Counted from the stretch's first letter, positions 1 to 7,623 are shown. The stretch: DNA of 32,931 nt from CAIQPO01 sp964648275 (GCA_964648275.1 CAZYOB010000011.1:1-32931); one strand, 5' to 3'. Numbers and translations: made by a program. Notes: generated by a model not told the origin, from the sequence alone.

Positions 1-25
1 GAACCAGGATCAAATTCTCAAAAAA
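1..25 (-). rRNA. rrs: 16S rRNA, 5' end only (gene runs off the window)
   Basis: The minus strand ends with AGAATTTGATCCTGGTTC (positions 18 to 1). This matches the conserved 5' region of bacterial 16S rRNA, the site of primer 27F (AGAGTTTGATCMTGGCTCAG), with two changes, G to A and C to T. Chlamydiae carry the same two changes, as far as I recall. By comparison with E. coli, base 1 of the mature RNA would lie near position 25. Only this tip is present, so the call rests on one short conserved block. The promoter-like sequence and the gene-free ~240 bp before it support it. Confidence 0.75.
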
Positions 26-112
26 AGAATTAATGTTTAAACGTCACTCTCTGCCACATCTCAAACGATTATGTTGTTTTTTTCTGCTATTGACTTGGTA
101 AAGTGCTCCGAT

Positions 113-141
113 ATTCTAACAGCTAAGATCCACCTTGGCAA
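113..141 (-). promoter_or_regulatory. Probable rRNA operon promoter
   Basis: On the minus strand there is TTGCCA (141-136), a 17-base spacer, then TAGAAT (118-113) preceded by TG one base away (extended -10). Start of transcription would be near 106, about 80 bases before the 16S 5' end, a normal leader length. A second candidate is an extended -10 TGCTAAAAT (TAAAAT at 199-194) with TTGAGC 19 bases upstream. The stretch 1-263 holds no convincing gene, only this promoter and leader. A CTTGGC/GCCAAG hairpin overlaps the -35 region at about 134-157. Confidence 0.6.
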
Positions 142-263
142 GTAGTCCGGCCAAGAAAATTTCAAACCCAAACTGATCCTTCGGAATATCAGTATTTTAG
201 CACAGGAAAGTAAAAAATGCTCAACTCAGTCGATGACTCTGATACCCCCCGGAAAGGGTGTTT

Positions 264-593
264 TCAGTAGTCCTCGTCCAAAGGAGAAAAGTCTATTTTT
301 TCCAAGAACTCAAGAAATTCGGCAGGAAGAGACTCGGTTGGAGCTTCGGCCAAAGCTATTTCCAGCAATCTTCTTATTTCACATACCACCTCAAGCCTCT
401 CTTCTTCGGAAACGTCCATACCACCCACCGGCCTCGTTTCACCCTCAAGACCGCCTTCGATCAATTCTTCACGGTTGGTCAGATTAAACCATCTTTGGGG
501 GTTCATCGCCATAGCCAATTCGTTGGCCAAATTAAACAACTTATCAAAATCAGGCTCCGATTTTTTTACTCTTCTTCCGGAATTATTCTCCAT
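264..593 (-). CDS. Small acidic hypothetical protein (109 aa)
   Basis: I do not recognise the family. The protein is soluble, acidic and mostly helical, with a charged N-terminus, a central NLANELAMAMNPQRWFNLTNR segment and a Glu-rich C-terminal half. No signal peptide, membrane segment or metal motif is visible. Two plus-strand frames across the same DNA give Pro/Ser/Phe-rich products typical of antisense shadows, so the minus frame is preferred. The ATG at 593 overlaps the last bases of the 43-codon frame upstream. The stop lies about 60 bases before the rRNA promoter elements. It probably belongs to the end of the mnmA-side transcription unit. Confidence 0.6.
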   Translation of the reverse strand: MENNSGRRVKKSEPDFDKLFNLANELAMAMNPQRWFNLTNREELIEGGLEGETRPVGGMDVSEEERLEVVCEIRRLLEIALAEAPTESLPAEFLEFLEKIDFSPLDEDY

Positions 594-714
594 GTGTGAT
601 GATAATCACAGATGGATCTGGTGTCAAATCTAATTCCCTGGAATTATAGCCATCCCGGCATTGGTAACCGCAACCCGCTCCCACCACCAAGTAATCAAAA
701 TTAATTTTTCTCAC
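583..714 (-). CDS. Possible 43-aa small protein between mnmA and the 109-aa gene
   Basis: A GTG-started frame encodes 43 residues beginning MRKINFDYLVVGAGCGYQC and ending SVIIITHGE. It starts 27 bases after mnmA ends and overlaps the start of the next gene by 11 bases, an arrangement common in real operons here. A TATATA box lies exactly six bases before the GTG, so it could be leaderless, although no good -35 is seen. Two cysteines (residues 15 and 19) are spaced C-x3-C. Family and function are unknown. Its short length means it could be chance. Confidence 0.42.
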   Translation of the reverse strand: MRKINFDYLVVGAGCGYQCRDGYNSRELDLTPDPSVIIITHGE

Positions 715-741
715 TCCTTATATATATCCAATCGAAATTGC

Positions 742-1848
742 TTATATTATGACTCCGCCACCAAGGACTTCTCCATTATGGGAATAAAACACTGCACTCT
801 GACCACTGGCCACCCCTCTCACGGCCTTGCCAAGAACCACTGACAAACCTTTTTCCGTTTTGCTTATACCCGCCTTAAGCAGCTCTCCTCCGTGTCTAAT
901 CCTTACCACTGCGTCTCCCCAGTCCTCTCTGAGGATGGTGTTTATTTCTCCGACTTCAAACTTATTTTCCACTGCCTCATCTGCTTCTCCAACAATTAAC
1001 AGATTCTTCTTTGCATCTTTATCTATCACATACAAAATGGGTGTTTTCCCTGCCTCAACAAGCTTTCTTTGAGCGCTCGGATTGATCTCCCAACCACCCC
1101 GCTCTCCAATAGTGTAATGCCATACTCCCTCGTGCGCTCCCAAGACCTCACCTTGTAAGTTCACCACCACTCCCGGATTGTCTCTCAATCGTCTGGCCAA
1201 AAATTCTTTGACATCGACCGGCCCCACAAAGCATATCCCCTGGCTGTCTTTCCTGTCAGCCACGGACAGTTTTGCCTCCTTTGCGATACTCCTTACCTCA
1301 TCCTTGAAATAGTCACCTAAGGGAAAAAGTGAACGAGACAATTCCTTTTGTGTCAGTTTCCATAAAAAATAGGTCTGATCTTTGTGTCTGTCTTTTGGGA
1401 TCATTAGTTTAATACCACCCTCATTAAGAAGCTTCGCATAATGTCCAGTTGCCACATAATCAAATCCATTCTTCATTGCCCAATCCATGAATAGTCCGAA
1501 CTTAATCTCACTGTTGCACAGAACATCCGGGTTTGGCGTTCTTCCCGCCTCATACTCCGCATAAAAATAACTCACCACTCGCTTGTTGTATTCATCGGAA
1601 AAATCTAAGACCTTAAATGGAATTTCCAGCTCTAAAGCAGTTTTCAGAGCCGCGGATCTATCCTCGTCCGCTCTGCAACCATTTTTCTTGATCCATTCTT
1701 CCCTCGTGATTCCGTCTTTTTCTATCTCGCTCTTTGGCGGCCAACAGTATAGATGTACTCCGACCACAGCAAAACCCTGCCTCTTAAGAAGCAATGCCGT
1801 CACGGCGCTGTCAACGCCACCGGAGAGCCCTACAGCCACTTTTTTCAC
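742..1848 (-). CDS. mnmA: tRNA-specific 2-thiouridylase MnmA
   Basis: The enzyme inserts sulfur at C2 of the wobble uridine (s2U34) of Lys, Glu and Gln tRNAs in the cytoplasm, using ATP to activate the base. The PP-loop GLSGGVDS is at residues 7-14. The two cysteines needed for persulfide chemistry are in the expected contexts: Cys111 in NPDVLCNSEIKF and Cys206 in SQGICFVG. The tRNA-contact motif KDQTYFL is near 156-162. At 368 aa it is of normal length. The start is GTG at 1848, giving the usual KKVAVGLSGG N-terminus, 13 bases after the preceding gene. No IscS-type sulfur donor is nearby. The call is secure. Confidence 0.97.
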   Translation of the reverse strand: MKKVAVGLSGGVDSAVTALLLKRQGFAVVGVHLYCWPPKSEIEKDGITREEWIKKNGCRADEDRSAALKTALELEIPFKVLDFSDEYNKRVVSYFYAEYEAGRTPNPDVLCNSEIKFGLFMDWAMKNGFDYVATGHYAKLLNEGGIKLMIPKDRHKDQTYFLWKLTQKELSRSLFPLGDYFKDEVRSIAKEAKLSVADRKDSQGICFVGPVDVKEFLARRLRDNPGVVVNLQGEVLGAHEGVWHYTIGERGGWEINPSAQRKLVEAGKTPILYVIDKDAKKNLLIVGEADEAVENKFEVGEINTILREDWGDAVVRIRHGGELLKAGISKTEKGLSVVLGKAVRGVASGQSAVFYSHNGEVLGGGVII

Positions 1849-1861
1849 AGGTTATATTTTC

Positions 1862-3304
1862 TCACAAAGTCTTTATTTGTGCGTCAACTCTTTCAAGATC
1901 ACCTAGATTTCCGGTACAAAGTGCGTTTTGGGGGTGAACTTCAATACATTTTTCAAGCATCTCTTTTGCCGATTTGAGATCCTCTTTCTGCCAATAGTAG
2001 ATTCCCCAATTATTCATCAGATATGGATATTCTGGATAGATTGAACTTGCTTTCTCCAAGTATATCCTTGCCTCATCCGGTCTACCCTCCATTAAATAGA
2101 CAGCGGCAACATTGCTTTGCGTTAGTACACTCCCGGTTGCATAAGCACCATCTTTTACGAACAATCTATTCTCTCCCAGCCAATCAATATTCCTGACAAA
2201 TGACCTGACTCCCAATAACACCACAACTAACCACAAGACTAATTCAATCCATCTGAACTTTATTTGCCTGATTAACCAAACACATATATATAGCACCCCC
2301 AATGAAGGCAAAAGCCACAATCTCTCCCCAAAAATAGTTCCAATGGGTTTAATTATGTTCCCCGTAACGATCAGGGGCAGCCATAAAAAGAGTAAACCCC
2401 AACTCAGCTCAGCTTTTCTCTTCCTCATCAAAAAAATAGATAAAAGGATCACTCCCAAACCAATCATCAACCAAGCCTTGGATAGATTTCCACCACCCAA
2501 CTGATCAAAAGAATAGTCATATGACAATTGGATCGGAAAAAGCGTCTTACTTATACCGTAGGCGACCAATCCTATTCCTGCCATCACTCTCTGTGAATGG
2601 CCAACAAATTTAAGAGGGTTTTCGACCAAGGTTGCATTATCGGAGAAAATATCACTCCCTAAAATTCCCAGACGGAACGCAAAATATGCGATTAAACCCA
2701 TTGTCATGATCATGACAATTCCCACCAGTTTATCCTTCTGTAGCTTGCTCTGAAAGGTCAACCAAACCAATGGAACTGCCCACACTATGGCCGACTCTTT
2801 TGACAATACTGCCAAAAAATACAGCCACATACTCCATCCCCATTTCTTCTCCATTGCCATGACCAACATCCAAATTACCAACCCTCCCGCCAAGAGCTCC
2901 CCTCTACCCACAATATTGCTCACTGCCTCCGTATGGATCGGCAACACGGCAAATAACAATCCTACCCAAAAACCCCACTTATCACTCCGAAAAACCCGTC
3001 TGGACAGCTCGTAAACACCTATACACACTAAACCGTAAAAAATGATGTTCATCATTCTGTATCCCCAAGCACTCTTCCCCAAAATTATCGAGTCAAGTGC
3101 CAGAGAAAAACTGGTCAACGGACGATAAGCTCCCGACTCAGGATTACCTTTGTAATAGGGGCTGATCCACGCTTCTAACAAGCTTTCTATATTTCCTAAA
3201 GTTGGATCGGCCAGAATTACCTTCCTATCGTCCTGAATAAAACCACCAAAAATACTCACTCCATAAATCAGTACACATACCAAAAAAATAACCACTCCTC
3301 TCAT
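1862..3304 (-). CDS. TMTC-like polytopic membrane protein with C-terminal TPR repeats
   Basis: The N-terminal ~380 residues form many hydrophobic helices. The first loop holds FIQDDRKVI, then YRPLTSFSLALD, a LLFAVLPIHTEAVSNIVGRGELLAG segment and further helices. This order matches the animal TMTC/DUF1736 proteins, a branch of the GT-C superfamily in which acidic residues of the first loop bind the lipid-linked sugar donor. Animal TMTCs transfer mannose from dolichyl-phosphate mannose to Ser/Thr. The C-terminal ~100 residues contain TPR-like helices (VYLMEGRPDEARIYLEKA; NWGIYYWQKEDLKSAKEML). Inference: a bacterial protein O-glycosyltransferase acting outside the membrane. The ATG at 3304 is 15 bases after the small basic gene, so it may share the ATP-grasp operon. 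Confidence 0.85.
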   Translation of the reverse strand: MRGVVIFLVCVLIYGVSIFGGFIQDDRKVILADPTLGNIESLLEAWISPYYKGNPESGAYRPLTSFSLALDSIILGKSAWGYRMMNIIFYGLVCIGVYELSRRVFRSDKWGFWVGLLFAVLPIHTEAVSNIVGRGELLAGGLVIWMLVMAMEKKWGWSMWLYFLAVLSKESAIVWAVPLVWLTFQSKLQKDKLVGIVMIMTMGLIAYFAFRLGILGSDIFSDNATLVENPLKFVGHSQRVMAGIGLVAYGISKTLFPIQLSYDYSFDQLGGGNLSKAWLMIGLGVILLSIFLMRKRKAELSWGLLFLWLPLIVTGNIIKPIGTIFGERLWLLPSLGVLYICVWLIRQIKFRWIELVLWLVVVLLGVRSFVRNIDWLGENRLFVKDGAYATGSVLTQSNVAAVYLMEGRPDEARIYLEKASSIYPEYPYLMNNWGIYYWQKEDLKSAKEMLEKCIEVHPQNALCTGNLGDLERVDAQIKTL

Positions 3305-3319
3305 TCCACCTATTCTAAA

Positions 3320-3487
3320 TCAACCCTTCTTCCGCTGCGCTAGTTTTTTCCGATACTCACTCTGTCCCTGTTTTTGGTCTTTGACTCGTGTCTCATCCCC
3401 ACCCTTCTTCATAGCCTTAAGTTCATCCTTACTTTCCAGATAGGGATCATGTCTCTTCAAACTGTAAACAGTACTCCTTTGCCTCAT
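3320..3487 (-). CDS. Small very basic protein at the end of the ATP-grasp gene set
   Basis: Starting at the ATG at 3487 this is a 55-aa protein, very rich in Lys and Arg, ending SEYRKKLAQRKKG. The same frame stays open upstream to an ATG at 3619, 105 bases inside the preceding ligase gene. Residues just upstream of the chosen start plus its first residues read SEIGYKLGMRQRSTVYSLKR, which resembles a helix-turn-helix (compare IGERLGxSRSTVYRxLKR). The true start may therefore be further upstream, perhaps at a non-standard codon. Being last in a run of RimK-like ligases, it could be a regulator, or a substrate of the ligases much as ribosomal S6 is for RimK. No family is recognised. Confidence 0.5.
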   Translation of the reverse strand: MRQRSTVYSLKRHDPYLESKDELKAMKKGGDETRVKDQKQGQSEYRKKLAQRKKG

Positions 3488-3513
3488 ACCTAATTTGTAC
3501 CCTATCTCACTCT

Positions 3514-4422
3514 TTATCGCAATCCTGTCTCGATAATACTTTTCGCCACATTTATATCCCTGTGAGCTTTCTCGAACCACTTGAACTGTGCTGTCCTGTT
3601 GACTTCGAAAATGATCCACCTTTTCTGATCTTCTTCCCAGGCCACGTCCAATCCCGCGTAATCACACTCAAAAATTTTGCATGCTCTCACACAAATTTGT
3701 TTTAGCTCACCGAACTGTTCGTCTGTAAACTCTGGTCGGATGCTTTCCACCTCCGTCCTTATCTCCTCTGTTTGGAACTTCCCTTTTTGTCTGTGAGCCA
3801 TCATTCCCAAAACTTCACCATTCAACACTATCACCCTGTACCATCTTCTAACCTTCAGTACCGGTTGGATCAGCACCGTGCCTTCATTGTATTTTTCTGA
3901 AAGTTTCACTAGTTTCTCCATAGTTTCGGCCAACCTCACCCCTTTACCATGACTTCCAAATCTCATCTTTACCATCACCGGCAATATCGGATCGGAATCG
4001 AGATAACTCTTCCATCCTTTCTTACCGTTAAAGCTCTGAAAGGGGATCGCTGGCAACCCTGCCTGAGACAACAACACGCCCTGCTCCAGCTTCCCCATCA
4101 AAGGATAAAGTTTAAAACTCTTGCCATTGATTACCCCAGTATTTTTTCCTGACTTCTCCAAATATTCCAACATCACGGTCTTTACCCCGGTTAGACTCGC
4201 CTTCCCCCTGGCGCTGGCGGCTCTTGGAATCACCAAGTCATATTCCACCAAACTTCTTCCTGTTCCCAAATCGATTTCAGGTTTTCCGGACTCATCCACA
4301 CCCAACCTGACATGCTCGTAGTTAACTGTGTCTGCTTCGCAATCCAGACCTATCGCCTCCTTTTTAAGTCTGGTCGGCTCATACTCCCCTCTAAATCTGG
4401 TCAGTATTAATATCTTTTTCAT
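3514..4422 (-). CDS. RimK-like ATP-grasp ligase (second of two)
   Basis: The fold is that of the ATP-grasp amide ligases, which activate a carboxylate as acyl-phosphate and join it to an amine. Visible landmarks are the nucleotide-binding PVMVKMRFGSHGKGVRL (about residues 146-162), IQPVL, WYRVIVLNGEVLG and the Mg-binding end region IIFEVNRTAQFKWFEK. The start is placed at the ATG at 4422 (KKILILTRFRG), one base after the upstream stop; upstream codons in frame are unlike any RimK. It is 302 aa, the same length as the upstream ligase, and both share V-N-x-[TA]-[AP]-QFKxFEK, so they are probably paralogues. RimK adds glutamate to protein S6; the substrate here is unknown. Confidence 0.88.
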   Translation of the reverse strand: MKKILILTRFRGEYEPTRLKKEAIGLDCEADTVNYEHVRLGVDESGKPEIDLGTGRSLVEYDLVIPRAASARGKASLTGVKTVMLEYLEKSGKNTGVINGKSFKLYPLMGKLEQGVLLSQAGLPAIPFQSFNGKKGWKSYLDSDPILPVMVKMRFGSHGKGVRLAETMEKLVKLSEKYNEGTVLIQPVLKVRRWYRVIVLNGEVLGMMAHRQKGKFQTEEIRTEVESIRPEFTDEQFGELKQICVRACKIFECDYAGLDVAWEEDQKRWIIFEVNRTAQFKWFEKAHRDINVAKSIIETGLR

Positions 4423-4423
4423 A

Positions 4424-5332
4424 TTATTTTGAAAACTTTCGAACACAGTGCTCCAAGATCTCTCTGGCTGCGTTTTTACCGGTTCTCTTTTCAAACACCT
4501 TGAACTGTGGCGCCTCATTTACCTCAATGATGTATACCCCTCCATCCTTCTTGTTCCTCACCAGGTCGGTACCGGCTATCTCAACTCCCAAAACCCTGGC
4601 GGCGTTTTCGGCGGTTTCGGCAACATCCTCCGGTACCTCTATTCCGACCGACTTCCCCTCACTCTGATTCAACACTAGTCGTTCGACTTTAGGCTGCCTC
4701 TTGAACCCCCCAATACATTTGTATCCAACAGTCATCACTCTGAAATCACCGTCGTTTTCAATATATTCCTGCACCAAAAATCCTCGATATACTCTGGTCT
4801 GCTTTCCTGCCTCGGTAGCACTCGTATTTCTCTGCTCCAACCTCTCTACTAAAGACTTCAATTCATCCAAAGTTCTCAGGAAAAAAGTTCCCATTCCATG
4901 TCTTCCTCCTTGAGACAGCTTAACTATTAATGGGAATTCCCATTTCTTCAATTCGGTCTCCAAGTCCTCAATTCTTTCGATGTAAGCTGACTTTGGATAA
5001 TTCACTCCTGCGTCCAATAGTTGCCAGCTCATCACGGATTTAAATCTTCTCAATGGTCCCTCGGTTATCAAATAGTCATCCACTACCGGCATTTGGTATT
5101 TTCTTGCATAAAGTTGGAGCAACTTACTCCACTCCAACTCAGTCCCCACGGCTCTGAAGTACCAACCGTCAAAATCCTTTATATCAGTGTCACCAAAAAA
5201 TATTCTCTCGCCGACCACCTTCAAATCCCGGTACTTTATCCATACCAAGTCAATACCAAGTTTTCTGGCTTCTTCATTTAACCTGAGTTCGGTATCTTCA
5301 AAGTTCAGTCTATGGAATGCAGCGATTTTCAT
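4424..5332 (-). CDS. RimK-like ATP-grasp ligase (first of two)
   Basis: This is an ATP-grasp carboxylate-amine ligase related to RimK. The N-terminal lobe contains DGWYFRAVGTELEW. The ATP-binding part reads FPLIVKLSQGGRHGMGTFFL, followed by VQEYIENDGDFRVMTVG and the Mg-binding IIEVNEAPQFKVFEK near the C-terminus. The start is taken as the ATG at 5332 (KIAAFHRLNF), one base after the fusion gene stops; an upstream start at 5347 would add five residues and overlap. The protein is 302 aa. The gene chain with one-base gaps on both sides points to translational coupling with the fusion ligase and the second RimK-like ligase. Two paralogues could add different residues or form a heteromer; that is inference. 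Confidence 0.88.
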   Translation of the reverse strand: MKIAAFHRLNFEDTELRLNEEARKLGIDLVWIKYRDLKVVGERIFFGDTDIKDFDGWYFRAVGTELEWSKLLQLYARKYQMPVVDDYLITEGPLRRFKSVMSWQLLDAGVNYPKSAYIERIEDLETELKKWEFPLIVKLSQGGRHGMGTFFLRTLDELKSLVERLEQRNTSATEAGKQTRVYRGFLVQEYIENDGDFRVMTVGYKCIGGFKRQPKVERLVLNQSEGKSVGIEVPEDVAETAENAARVLGVEIAGTDLVRNKKDGGVYIIEVNEAPQFKVFEKRTGKNAAREILEHCVRKFSK

Positions 5333-5333
5333 T

Positions 5334-6656
5334 CTATTTTCTAACATTTATCATCTCGTCATCTATTAATGGGTCGACAAGGAACCCCTTCAGATCTCTT
5401 CTGCCAATGATCATGTTGTATTGCAAATGAGACCTTCCGGTAACACTGGCACAGGTTTTAATTATTCTTCCCTTTAGTACAAAGTCCACCCCGATCAACT
5501 TTCTGGTTTCCTCTCCCAAGGCGGATTTGAATTTTCGTGTTAGCAAAACATGCTCATCGGATAACAATCCAAGCTTCTCGGCAAATGCTCTATCAATACT
5601 GGTACTGAAAGCTCCGGTATCGACCTTTACATCGACCGACACCCTTTTGCCCTTATGTGGTTTTATCCTCACCCTGTCGATCACCTTCACTTGTTTTTTC
5701 TCTTGGGTATCAAACTTCACCCTGTTGGCAAACTCCAATGCAAAAAGGGTCTTGGCAATTCTCACTCCTTTTTCGGGAGTATCGACCAATATTCCCTCAA
5801 CTCTCTCCAATCGTTTTCTCAACCCCTGCATATTGGCTATCTGAATAGATAATCCCGGCTGATCATTAAGCTCCAGTACTACCGGACCATTCTCGGCATC
5901 GATCAACATATCAACGGATAAATATGCCAAACGGCTGGCCATCTGCGTCTCCACAGACATCCTTAAGATCTTGTCCCAGTGCGGGATAGTAATTCCGTTT
6001 ACCTTTTTATTGGTGTCTGGAAAATACTTTATCGACTCATTCTTGTACACCCCGTAAGTCGTAATTCCCGTAGCCAAGTCGATTCCCAATCCGATTGCTC
6101 CCTGATGTAAATTGGCCTTTCCTCCACTTTCTTCTGTCGGTAACCTCAACATTGCCATCACCGGTACATTGTTAAATACAATTACCCTGACATCAGGAGC
6201 ACCACCAACCGCCATCTTTTTAAACTTGGGGTGGATGTTGATCCTCTCCTCGATCATTGCCTTATCCGGCAAACTATTATGTGAATATCTCCCCTCAACT
6301 ACATCCAGAGCGTGCAACTTTAGATCTTCGACACCCACTCTTTTGCCTCCGGGCAAAATAAACTTTCCCGGTTCTTTTACCGAAGCTCTGATCAATAAGA
6401 TACCCTGTCCACCAAATCCCTTTGCGGGCTTTATCACAAATCCTCCGGTCAATGACTCCCAATCGAAATTCTCTACTTTTCTATGGTTTCCCAGAATGCC
6501 CAATAGTTTGGGATGCGGAATACCTCTTTTCTTCAGAACTCTTTTTGTCAGTAGCTTATTATCCGCTCGGTCTCTTGCCAGCTTCCTATTAAGGCGCAAG
6601 TACTCTGCCGATCTGGCATTAAGTCCTAAAAGGTCTCCTCGGCGTACTATGCTCAT
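5334..6656 (-). CDS. Fusion: ATP-grasp ligase (alpha-L-glutamate-ligase-like) + retropepsin-like protease domain
   Basis: Residues ~1-305 are an ATP-grasp ligase of the 'alpha-L-glutamate ligase-related' kind. The ATP site is GGFVIKPAKGFGGQGILLI (71-89), then DVRVIVFNNVPVMAMLRLP, and the Mg site is LELNDQPGLSIQIAN (261-275). Residues ~320-435 match the RimB/'putative ATP-dependent zinc protease' family, which has a retropepsin fold: KVDTGAFSTSI carries the aspartyl-protease triad Asp346-Thr-Gly, and NMIIGRRDLKGFLVDP is the typical C-terminal flap. In proteobacteria these are normally separate neighbouring genes, so the fusion itself argues for joint action. The ATG at 6656 overlaps the stop of the 7-TM gene by four bases (ATGA). 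Confidence 0.92.
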   Translation of the reverse strand: MSIVRRGDLLGLNARSAEYLRLNRKLARDRADNKLLTKRVLKKRGIPHPKLLGILGNHRKVENFDWESLTGGFVIKPAKGFGGQGILLIRASVKEPGKFILPGGKRVGVEDLKLHALDVVEGRYSHNSLPDKAMIEERINIHPKFKKMAVGGAPDVRVIVFNNVPVMAMLRLPTEESGGKANLHQGAIGLGIDLATGITTYGVYKNESIKYFPDTNKKVNGITIPHWDKILRMSVETQMASRLAYLSVDMLIDAENGPVVLELNDQPGLSIQIANMQGLRKRLERVEGILVDTPEKGVRIAKTLFALEFANRVKFDTQEKKQVKVIDRVRIKPHKGKRVSVDVKVDTGAFSTSIDRAFAEKLGLLSDEHVLLTRKFKSALGEETRKLIGVDFVLKGRIIKTCASVTGRSHLQYNMIIGRRDLKGFLVDPLIDDEMINVRK

Positions 6657-7537
6657 CTGTGAATCATTTTTCTAAAACGCCACAACTCCATCAATCTCAA
6701 GCCCTTGTATTTTCCAATGATGTAATCAACAAAGAGTATTAACATCACGGAAGTTTCTGGGTGAAGCAAAACCTGTTCCTGAACCCATGGAGCACTCATT
6801 ATTCTGTAAGCGATCAATGCCAGTACTACCGTCTCTGCAGTCATAAAAAATGAGATCTTCAGGGATCTGGTTATTTGAGCCTCGATAAATGTTTCGGCTA
6901 ACAGTACGAACAACAAGATCGGGAAGATTCCCACACCGATTAACCTATTAAGACCCAAACTTGGGGATCCCATCAAAAAGATCATTACCATCATCGAAAC
7001 GATCCACAAACTCATGGACAATTTTGGCAGGTAAGGAATTCTGATTTTCTTTACCACCATTCTCGCAAACGTAGCTGCACAGAGAATAAAGGCCAAAAGC
7101 ACTAAACCGGCCAGACCTCCGGTTGAAAGAAATGCCACCGACAACATGGCCGGAGTAATTATTCCAAATCCACTGATGCCTAATACCTGTCTAGAAAAAG
7201 CTACTAGCGCAGCCACCAATGGGAAAAGGAACAATACTACTATAGTATTAGGGGACACACCCTGATCCACCGCATTCCTGACTGCAATTTTCAAGATGTT
7301 CAACCCCCACCAGCCTTCAACCTTTTCTGTTTCCAATAGCTTCTCCAGCCTCCCTTTTTCGGCGCTAGGCACAGTTAAATCAACGGTGTTTTCCTCTTCA
7401 GGTTGCGCAGAAATACTGGCCTGTGCGCTCTCGGTCGCGGCCACCTCATTTATTACAGTCTCTTTGCTTACGGAAAGTCCCATCTGAGCAAAGGTAAGGA
7501 AAAGGAATAAAGTGGAAAGCATCGCCACTTTTTGCAT
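6653..7537 (-). CDS. 7-TM membrane protein of the inactive-transglutaminase-associated type
   Basis: An N-terminal signal/anchor segment (MQKVAMLSTLFLFLTFAQ) precedes an ~80-residue polar region and then six or seven hydrophobic helices. The order GFGIITPAMLSVAFL, ARMVVKKIRIPYLPKLSMSLWIV, LLAETFIEAQ and IIGKYKGLRLMELWRFRKM matches the '7 transmembrane helices usually fused to an inactive transglutaminase' family. In that family the N-terminal transglutaminase-like domain is extracytoplasmic. Here that region is too short to hold it, so the protein is a reduced version. As first gene of the operon it would anchor the ligase/protease set at the membrane. It has its own promoter and starts about two bases after the predicted transcript start. 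Confidence 0.88.
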   Translation of the reverse strand: MQKVAMLSTLFLFLTFAQMGLSVSKETVINEVAATESAQASISAQPEEENTVDLTVPSAEKGRLEKLLETEKVEGWWGLNILKIAVRNAVDQGVSPNTIVVLFLFPLVAALVAFSRQVLGISGFGIITPAMLSVAFLSTGGLAGLVLLAFILCAATFARMVVKKIRIPYLPKLSMSLWIVSMMVMIFLMGSPSLGLNRLIGVGIFPILLFVLLAETFIEAQITRSLKISFFMTAETVVLALIAYRIMSAPWVQEQVLLHPETSVMLILFVDYIIGKYKGLRLMELWRFRKMIHR

Positions 7538-7545
7538 ATCGATGT

Positions 7546-7574
7546 ATTTTAGTCTACACCCCCCTCAAATTCAA
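7546..7574 (-). promoter_or_regulatory. Promoter of the 7-TM/ATP-grasp operon
   Basis: On the minus strand TTGAAT (7574-7569), a spacer of exactly 17 bases and TAAAAT (7551-7546). Transcription would begin near 7539, two bases before the ATG at 7537, so the first gene is probably read from a leaderless mRNA. It lies back to back with the plus-strand promoter at 7595-7623. Confidence 0.7.
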
Positions 7575-7594
7575 CCCAAAGTCATTAAAACCAG

Positions 7595-7623
7595 TTGACT
7601 TTTACTTTTTTCCTGCCTAATAT
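7595..7623 (+). promoter_or_regulatory. Promoter of the surface-protein operon
   Basis: TTGACT (7595-7600), a spacer of exactly 17 bases and TAATAT (7618-7623), close to a perfect sigma-70-type promoter. The predicted transcript start near 7630 is three bases before the GTG at 7633. The intervening ATG at 7622 runs into a stop after four codons. Confidence 0.72.

Noticed and set aside
233..599. Two plus-strand open frames opposite the 109-aa gene
   Set aside because: Their products are low-complexity Pro/Ser/Phe-rich, lack start signals and look like antisense shadows.
583..700. TTG-started frame with three consecutive Trp codons (a tryptophan leader-like peptide)
   Set aside because: No terminator or alternative hairpins follow, and no Trp-related gene is downstream; another frame in the same DNA is a better coding candidate.
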